Positions 12,786-15,851 of a DNA stretch of 15,851 bases are shown here, piece after piece. The stretch comes from Tissierella_B sp964485455. Its GTDB lineage: Bacteria; Bacillota; Clostridia; Tissierellales; Tissierellaceae. Every line of letters starts with the position of its first letter. The first letter of the stretch is position 1. The stretch is from the NCBI GenBank assembly GCA_964485455.1, contig CAZAJU010000046.1:1-15851 (forward strand), written 5' to 3'. A program made the translations under genes and the position numbers. The notes below the pieces were generated by a model. That model searched no databases, was not told the DNA's origin, and saw only the letters and a list, made by a program, of their open reading frames with translations.

Positions 12786-12826
12786 TCCTCCATAATAATA
12801 ACGTACAAGAAGGAGGGTTATTATGG
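12786..12826 (+). promoter_or_regulatory. Hairpin around the ribosome binding site and start of the 57-residue protein
   Basis: ATAATAAC (12795-12802) pairs perfectly with GTTATTAT (12817-12824). This places the start codon ATG (12823-12825) in the stem and AAGGAGG in the 14-base loop. CCTCC (12787-12791) could alternatively pair with GGAGG (12812-12816) and mask the ribosome binding site itself. Both pairings would affect initiation; whether either forms is unknown. Confidence 0.35.
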
Positions 12827-12996
12827 AAGATATTGAGAATTTCGAGCATATTAAAGAAAGGTTTATAACAGCTGATTTAGATGACAAGATAAACATCTAT
12901 ACCACTGTTCAAGGCTTATCTGTAGAACAGTACAAGGAGCTGTTGAGGTTTTTTCCCTTGAAGCATTTAGGGGAATTAGAAAAAGCAATGAGTTAA
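12823..12996 (+). CDS. Small conserved-looking 57-residue cytoplasmic protein, function unknown
   Basis: An ATG at 12823, five bases after the very strong AGAAGGAGGG, opens 57 codons ending at TAA 12994-12996, directly in the foot of a terminator. I do not recognise a named family. The product has no membrane segment or signal peptide. It looks like a small helical protein: an acidic amphipathic start (MEDIENFEHIKERF), DLDDKINIYTTVQG (18-31), then LSVEQYKELLRFFPLKHLGELEKAM (32-56), whose regular leucines and aromatics suggest two packed helices. The strong binding site and the terminator directly after the stop argue that it is real. It is probably in one transcript with the yebC-family gene, because no terminator separates them. 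Confidence 0.7.
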   Translation: MEDIENFEHIKERFITADLDDKINIYTTVQGLSVEQYKELLRFFPLKHLGELEKAMS

Positions 12997-13025
12997 ATCC
13001 AAGAGGGCTACCTCTTGGATTTTTT
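12995..13025 (+). terminator. Intrinsic terminator after the 57-residue protein gene
   Basis: AAATCCAAGAGG (12995-13006) pairs perfectly with CCTCTTGGATTT (13011-13022) around the loop GCTA, and T's run to 13025. The 12-bp stem with this tract is a textbook intrinsic terminator. It starts within the stop codon of the small gene. Confidence 0.9.
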
Positions 13026-13035
13026 ATGACCAAAA

Positions 13036-13165
13036 CCAATTTGCGCTTTATGCAAATTGATGGTAGGTAAAATGCAATGAGAACCAAATCTGTGCGACCT
13101 AAGGAGCAAACAGATTTGAGTTGCGAAACTGCAAAAATGAACCACCGGAAATAAATGAACCGATA
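13036..13165. repeat. Noncoding region with inverted repeats, possible interspersed element or structured RNA
   Basis: No ORF covers the 176 bases between the terminator and the lit gene. CAATTTGC (13037-13044) pairs with GCAAATTG (13052-13059). CAAATCTGT (13085-13093) pairs with ACAGATTTG (13110-13118) around a 16-base loop, enclosed in turn by TGCAA/TTGCG (13073-13077/13121-13125). Further on, CGG/CCG (13146-13148/13160-13162) is a minor pair. Neither long stem has a T tract, so these are not terminators. It may be a dispersed intergenic repeat or a noncoding RNA; a single copy in one window cannot decide. Confidence 0.45.
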
Positions 13166-13202
13166 ATGTGTTTACAGATTAACGCTTTTAAGGGGGAAGA
13201 CA

Positions 13203-13880
13203 ATGAAAAAAATATTATACGTAATCCTTATTATATCCATATCTTTAGCACTTCTAGTCACATCAATAGAAAATAGCGCTTATAACAAAAGCTTTTATTT
13301 AGAACAATTTGAAAAAAATAAAACTGAAGAAGTTACGGGTAAGAGTATAGAGGACCTTGAAATAATAGCACAAAGCCTAATAGATTACCTTAAGGGTAAG
13401 GGTGGAGAAGAGCTACTAAAACCTCATTTTAACGAAAAAGAAGTGCTTCATATGATAGATGTGCAGGGCCTATTTGATTTAGCTAGAAATATAAAATACA
13501 CTTCTATGACAATTGCTATAATAATTATGATTTATATCGCAATAAAGGTGAATAAAGTAATCTTAGGAAAGGTTTTGTTCTTGGGATTGTTTTCCAATCA
13601 TATTCTTTTAATCTTTATAGGTTTATTAGTAGCATCGGATTTTACTAAGTATTGGACTATTTTTCACCATATATTCTTCACCAATGACCTATGGCTTTTA
13701 GACCCAAAGACGGATTTGATGATACAAATGCTGCCAGAAACCTTTTTTAGTGGAATGGTTATTAATATAGTAGTATCTTTCTTTATGTTTTTGTCAATAA
13801 TTCAAATAATAGGACTTTATTATATGAAGAGAGGTAAAAAACATGAAGAAAGGCATAAGAGAAATATATCAAACAAATAG
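13203..13880 (+). CDS. lit: Lit-family membrane protein (DUF1461/TIGR01906), lipoprotein intramolecular transacylase
   Basis: This 225-residue protein has helices at about residues 4-21, 100-116, 120-144 and 182-208, with an extracellular segment between helices 1 and 2. Lit enzymes of low-GC Firmicutes move an acyl chain within diacyl lipoproteins from the glycerol to the N-terminal cysteine, giving the lyso form and altering immune recognition. Signature stretches seen are LHMIDVQGLF (82-91, with H83) and FHHIFFTNDLWLLDPKTDLMIQMLPETFF (154-182, with H155/H156); the paired histidines fit the proposed catalytic residues. A GGGGGAAGACA site precedes the ATG. The last 38 bases overlap the next gene in another frame. 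The family is certain; Lit activity is inferred from characterised relatives. Confidence 0.85.
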   Translation: MKKILYVILIISISLALLVTSIENSAYNKSFYLEQFEKNKTEEVTGKSIEDLEIIAQSLIDYLKGKGGEELLKPHFNEKEVLHMIDVQGLFDLARNIKYTSMTIAIIIMIYIAIKVNKVILGKVLFLGLFSNHILLIFIGLLVASDFTKYWTIFHHIFFTNDLWLLDPKTDLMIQMLPETFFSGMVINIVVSFFMFLSIIQIIGLYYMKRGKKHEERHKRNISNK

Positions 13881-14766
13881 GGATGAGATAATAGTCAAAA
13901 ACTATTATTCTAAGGAGATTAACAAGGGTATGTCCTATAGGGCTGTGAATATTGACAAGGTTTTTTTTGTAATTATATTCTACGTAGCAAGTTTTATCTT
14001 TTTTGCAAATATAACTCATACCCTGATTTTACCCATATACTTAAGTACTGCTCTTGTATATTTTACTACAAGAGCTTTAATCAAATTTCGAAGTAAAAAA
14101 AAGAATGAAAAGATAGAGAAGGTTAAAGAGGATTTAAAAGGGCGGAAGTTATTGAGGGAAATTTCTCAGATGAATAGAGAAGAATTTGTAATATTTATTA
14201 AGGGGATTTTAGAAAGATTTTATCAGACTGAATTCTTTTATGGTAAGGAGGATATTGATTTGGAAGCTACCATAAAAGATAAAAGATACGCTATAAAGTG
14301 TGTAAAGTCCAGCCAAGAAGACAAGATTATTAAGAAGAAGGTAGAAGATTTTAATGATTATATAAACTATCTAGGATACCAGGAAGGGATAATGATTACA
14401 AACTCCTATTTTCAAGATGGTTCTATAGAAGGAAATTCTTTAATATTATTTGATTTTACAAAGTTAAAAGAGATACTAAAAGAAATAGATGAATATCCTA
14501 CTGATGAAGTAATAGATAATTTTATCTTAGATAAATATAAGCATAGTAAAGGTGATGCTAAAAATCAGCTAAAATCCATTAATAACTGGAAGGTTATAAG
14601 GTTATATTTAATGTTTGTGGTATTTTATACTATTTCATTTTTTACTAGTCTATCTTTGTATTATAGAATAATAGGGTTACTTTGCTTTTTAATTGCTACG
14701 ATGATGGGAGCTCTTAAGGTAACAGACCGCATTAGAGCAAAGCACAAAGAGACTTTACAGAAGTAA
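13843..14766 (+). CDS. Four-helix membrane protein with degenerate Mrr-like nuclease domain
   Basis: This 307-residue protein has helical hairpins at about 39-57/60-76 and 253-271/274-290, with a soluble region (77-250) between them and both ends probably cytoplasmic. Residues about 103-215 read like an Mrr-type PD-(D/E)XK domain: MNREEFVIFIKGILERFYQTEFF as the first helix, IDLEATIKDKRYAIKCVK (138-155) as the core hairpin, and GIMITNSYFQDGSIEGN (182-198) where Mrr proteins have a similar strand. The usual (Q/E)xK (as in VQCKR) reads IKCVK here, so nuclease activity is doubtful. The ATG at 13843 follows AGAGAGGTAAAAAAC and lies inside lit. I know no named function. The overlap implies co-translation with lit and perhaps a shared envelope role. 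Confidence 0.75.
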   Translation: MKKGIREIYQTNRDEIIVKNYYSKEINKGMSYRAVNIDKVFFVIIFYVASFIFFANITHTLILPIYLSTALVYFTTRALIKFRSKKKNEKIEKVKEDLKGRKLLREISQMNREEFVIFIKGILERFYQTEFFYGKEDIDLEATIKDKRYAIKCVKSSQEDKIIKKKVEDFNDYINYLGYQEGIMITNSYFQDGSIEGNSLILFDFTKLKEILKEIDEYPTDEVIDNFILDKYKHSKGDAKNQLKSINNWKVIRLYLMFVVFYTISFFTSLSLYYRIIGLLCFLIATMMGALKVTDRIRAKHKETLQK

Positions 14767-14782
14767 AATGTTATAATATAAT
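14754..14782 (+). promoter_or_regulatory. Sigma-A promoter of folT
   Basis: TTTACA (14754-14759, five of six) and a perfect TATAAT (14777-14782) are separated by 17 bases. An overlapping second TATAAT lies at 14772-14777. The -35 is inside the last codons of the preceding gene. Transcription should start near 14789, exactly at the 5' edge of the riboswitch. Confidence 0.75.
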
Positions 14783-14788
14783 GAACAG

Positions 14789-14886
14789 GTTAGACAGAGT
14801 AGGTAAAGAGCGTTAAGTGTTAGGGGATGGGAAGTTGCCCTTAAACGAAAGACAAATCTGCGATTTTTTACCGCGTCCGCTGAACA
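14789..14886 (+). promoter_or_regulatory. Tetrahydrofolate (THF) riboswitch aptamer controlling folT
   Basis: The sequence follows the THF aptamer of Firmicutes. The conserved pieces appear in order: GAGTAG (14797-14802), GCGTTAAGTG (14810-14819), GATGGGA (14825-14831), ACGAAA (14845-14850), ACCGCGTCCGCTG (14870-14882). The helices close: P1 by CAG/CTG (14795-14797/14880-14882) with GTT/AAC outside, P2 by GGTAAA/TTTACC, P3 by TTAGGG/CCCTTAA. Location before a folate transporter gene is the classic context. The downstream hairpin ACATTAAAG/CTTTAGTGT (about 14884-14912) has no T tract. TTCTTT (14900-14905) could pair with AAAGAA just before the ribosome binding site, so control may be at translation; this last step is inference. 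Confidence 0.92.
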
Positions 14887-14948
14887 TTAAAGTTTCTCAA
14901 TTCTTTAGTGTGGCAAATACTGTCGGCACAAAGAAAGGAGAATGAAAA

Positions 14949-15500
14949 GTGAATAGTAAAAAAGGTATTATGGATACCAGAACTATGGTTAAGGCAGGCT
15001 TATTAACTGCTATTTCTATTGTAATGACTAGATTTATGTATTTCTTTATACCACTTGGAGGAGCACAAACCTTAAGAATCAGCTTTGGTGAATTGCCTCT
15101 TATGCTATCAGGACTTTTATTTGGACCTGTAGTTGGTGGTGTTACGGGAGCTGCTGCTGACCTTATAGGTGTTGTTATTAATTCTCAAGGAGCTTTCCAT
15201 CCTGGATTTACTCTAAGCTCAATACTATGGGGAGCCATTCCTGGCTTGTTTTATCTATTGTTTAAGAAGGCAAAGAGCTATGAAAAGATTTATTCTTTTA
15301 GAAATATTCTATTAGCTGTAGGTGTAACATATATTGTAGTTTCTCTTCTTTTAAACACCATTTGGCTTCAACAGATTTATGCAACTGGATTTTTAGCATT
15401 ATTACCTGGTAGAGTAATTAACACATTAGTTAGTATTCCGCTTCAAAGCATTATAGTAACAACATTGTTAAAGTATCTAAAGGTATTATTTAAGTCATAG
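14949..15500 (+). CDS. folT: Folate ECF transporter substrate-binding subunit FolT
   Basis: This 183-residue S component of an energy-coupling factor transporter has about six helices and captures folates at the cell surface; it works with a shared EcfA-EcfA'-EcfT module encoded elsewhere. Family stretches are the N-terminal helix VKAGLLTAISIVMTRFM (14-30), IPLGGAQTLRISFGELPLML (34-53), LFGPVVGGVTGAAADLIG (57-74), GAFHPGFTLSSILWGAIPG (81-99) and LLPGRVINTLVSIPLQS (151-167). The small-residue-rich first helix is the expected contact with EcfT. The start is GTG at 14949, eight bases after AAAGGAG; the ATG at 14942 hits a stop after four codons. Expression is under the THF riboswitch. The next gene begins 8 bases after the stop. 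Confidence 0.94.
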   Translation: MNSKKGIMDTRTMVKAGLLTAISIVMTRFMYFFIPLGGAQTLRISFGELPLMLSGLLFGPVVGGVTGAAADLIGVVINSQGAFHPGFTLSSILWGAIPGLFYLLFKKAKSYEKIYSFRNILLAVGVTYIVVSLLLNTIWLQQIYATGFLALLPGRVINTLVSIPLQSIIVTTLLKYLKVLFKS

Positions 15501-15508
15501 GAGGCAAT

Positions 15509-15851
15509 ATGAAGAAAGTATTGGCTATTATGGGGAGTCCCAGAAGAAATAAGAACACAGAGATATTACTGGATTACTTATTAGATGGTATTAAAGAATT
15601 AGATTATGAAATTAACAAAATAATTTTAAGAGATTTATATATACAACCATGTACAGGCTGCGACCATTGTGGAAGAACTTCTAAGTGTGTATTTAAAGAT
15701 GGAATGGATCTTCTTTACGAAGGATTTGATAAAAGCGATATAGTTATATTTGCAGCACCTTTATATTTCAATTCTATTAATGGATTATCCAAAAATATTG
15801 TAGATAGGTGTCAAAGATACTGGTCTATAAAATATACAATTGGAGATAATT
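15509..15851 (+). CDS. Flavodoxin-fold NAD(P)H-dependent reductase with Cys cluster, 3' end cut by the window
   Basis: This frame runs from ATG 15509 to the edge (114 complete codons) without a stop. It has the flavodoxin-like start MKKVLAIMGSPRRNKNTE, whose GSPRxxxNT loop (9-17) binds the FMN phosphate, and AAPLYFNSINGLSK (82-95), the second flavin-binding loop. Between them C48, C51, C54 and C60 form a CxxCxxCx5C cluster, as in iron-sulfur flavoproteins and NADPH-dependent FMN reductase-like proteins of anaerobes. Whether it holds a 4Fe-4S cluster is inferred. GGAGG lies 5 bases before the ATG and the gene starts 8 bases after folT, so it may be read from the riboswitch-controlled transcript. 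The C-terminal half is outside the window. Confidence 0.88.
   Translation, partial: MKKVLAIMGSPRRNKNTEILLDYLLDGIKELDYEINKIILRDLYIQPCTGCDHCGRTSKCVFKDGMDLLYEGFDKSDIVIFAAPLYFNSINGLSKNIVDRCQRYWSIKYTIGDN

Noticed and set aside
13036..13125. CRISPR-like repeats
   Set aside because: The stems differ in sequence and occur once each; there are no direct repeats with regular spacers and no cas genes.
14884..14912. Intrinsic terminator as the expression platform of the THF riboswitch
   Set aside because: The hairpin is A+T rich with one G-U pair and is followed by GGCAAATACTG, not a T tract.

Overview
The window reads as chromosomal DNA from a low-GC, endospore-forming, probably anaerobic member of the Firmicutes (Clostridia or Tissierellia type). 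The grounds are the AT-rich sequence, the strong AGGAGG-type ribosome binding sites with frequent TTG/GTG starts, the spoIIA and spoVA sporulation operons lying next to each other as in Bacillus subtilis, a clostridial-type class A penicillin-binding protein, and a tetrahydrofolate riboswitch in front of an ECF folate transporter gene. No phage, transposon, CRISPR array, tRNA or rRNA was seen.

Layout. 1-1710: spoIIAA-spoIIAB-sigF behind a sigma-H-like promoter, ending in a hairpin terminator. 1710-4773: a sigma-F/G-type promoter, a small overlapping ORF, then spoVAA-AB-AC-AD-AE. 4800-7721 (minus): a 973-residue bifunctional penicillin-binding protein, convergent with spoVA and separated from it by one long hairpin. 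7846-9840: divergent hflX-yigZ. 9841-10000: a noncoding, strongly structured stretch that is probably an RNA gene. 10015-10410: a CoA-binding-domain protein, convergent with a pair of half-size TauE/SafE membrane proteins (10443-11146, minus). 11238-13025: nadE, a yebC-family gene and a conserved-looking 57-residue protein, closed by a strong terminator. 13027-13202: a second noncoding stretch rich in inverted repeats. 13203-14766: a Lit/DUF1461 membrane protein overlapping a membrane protein with a degenerate Mrr-like nuclease domain. 14754-15851: promoter, THF riboswitch, folT, and the beginning of a flavodoxin-fold reductase cut by the window edge.

How the genes work together. SpoIIAA, SpoIIAB and sigma-F form the partner-switching circuit that turns on forespore transcription. 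The spoVA products then form the channel that loads dipicolinic acid into the spore core. The penicillin-binding protein makes peptidoglycan. HflX and YebC-type factors act on ribosomes. NadE finishes NAD synthesis. FolT with its riboswitch is a self-contained folate-uptake unit. Lit converts diacyl lipoproteins to the lyso form.

Most of the window is ordinary housekeeping and sporulation DNA. The places that reward a second look are the two structured intergenic regions (9850-9990 and 13036-13165), the Lit/degenerate-nuclease gene pair, the split TauE pair and the unrecognised 55- and 57-residue proteins.
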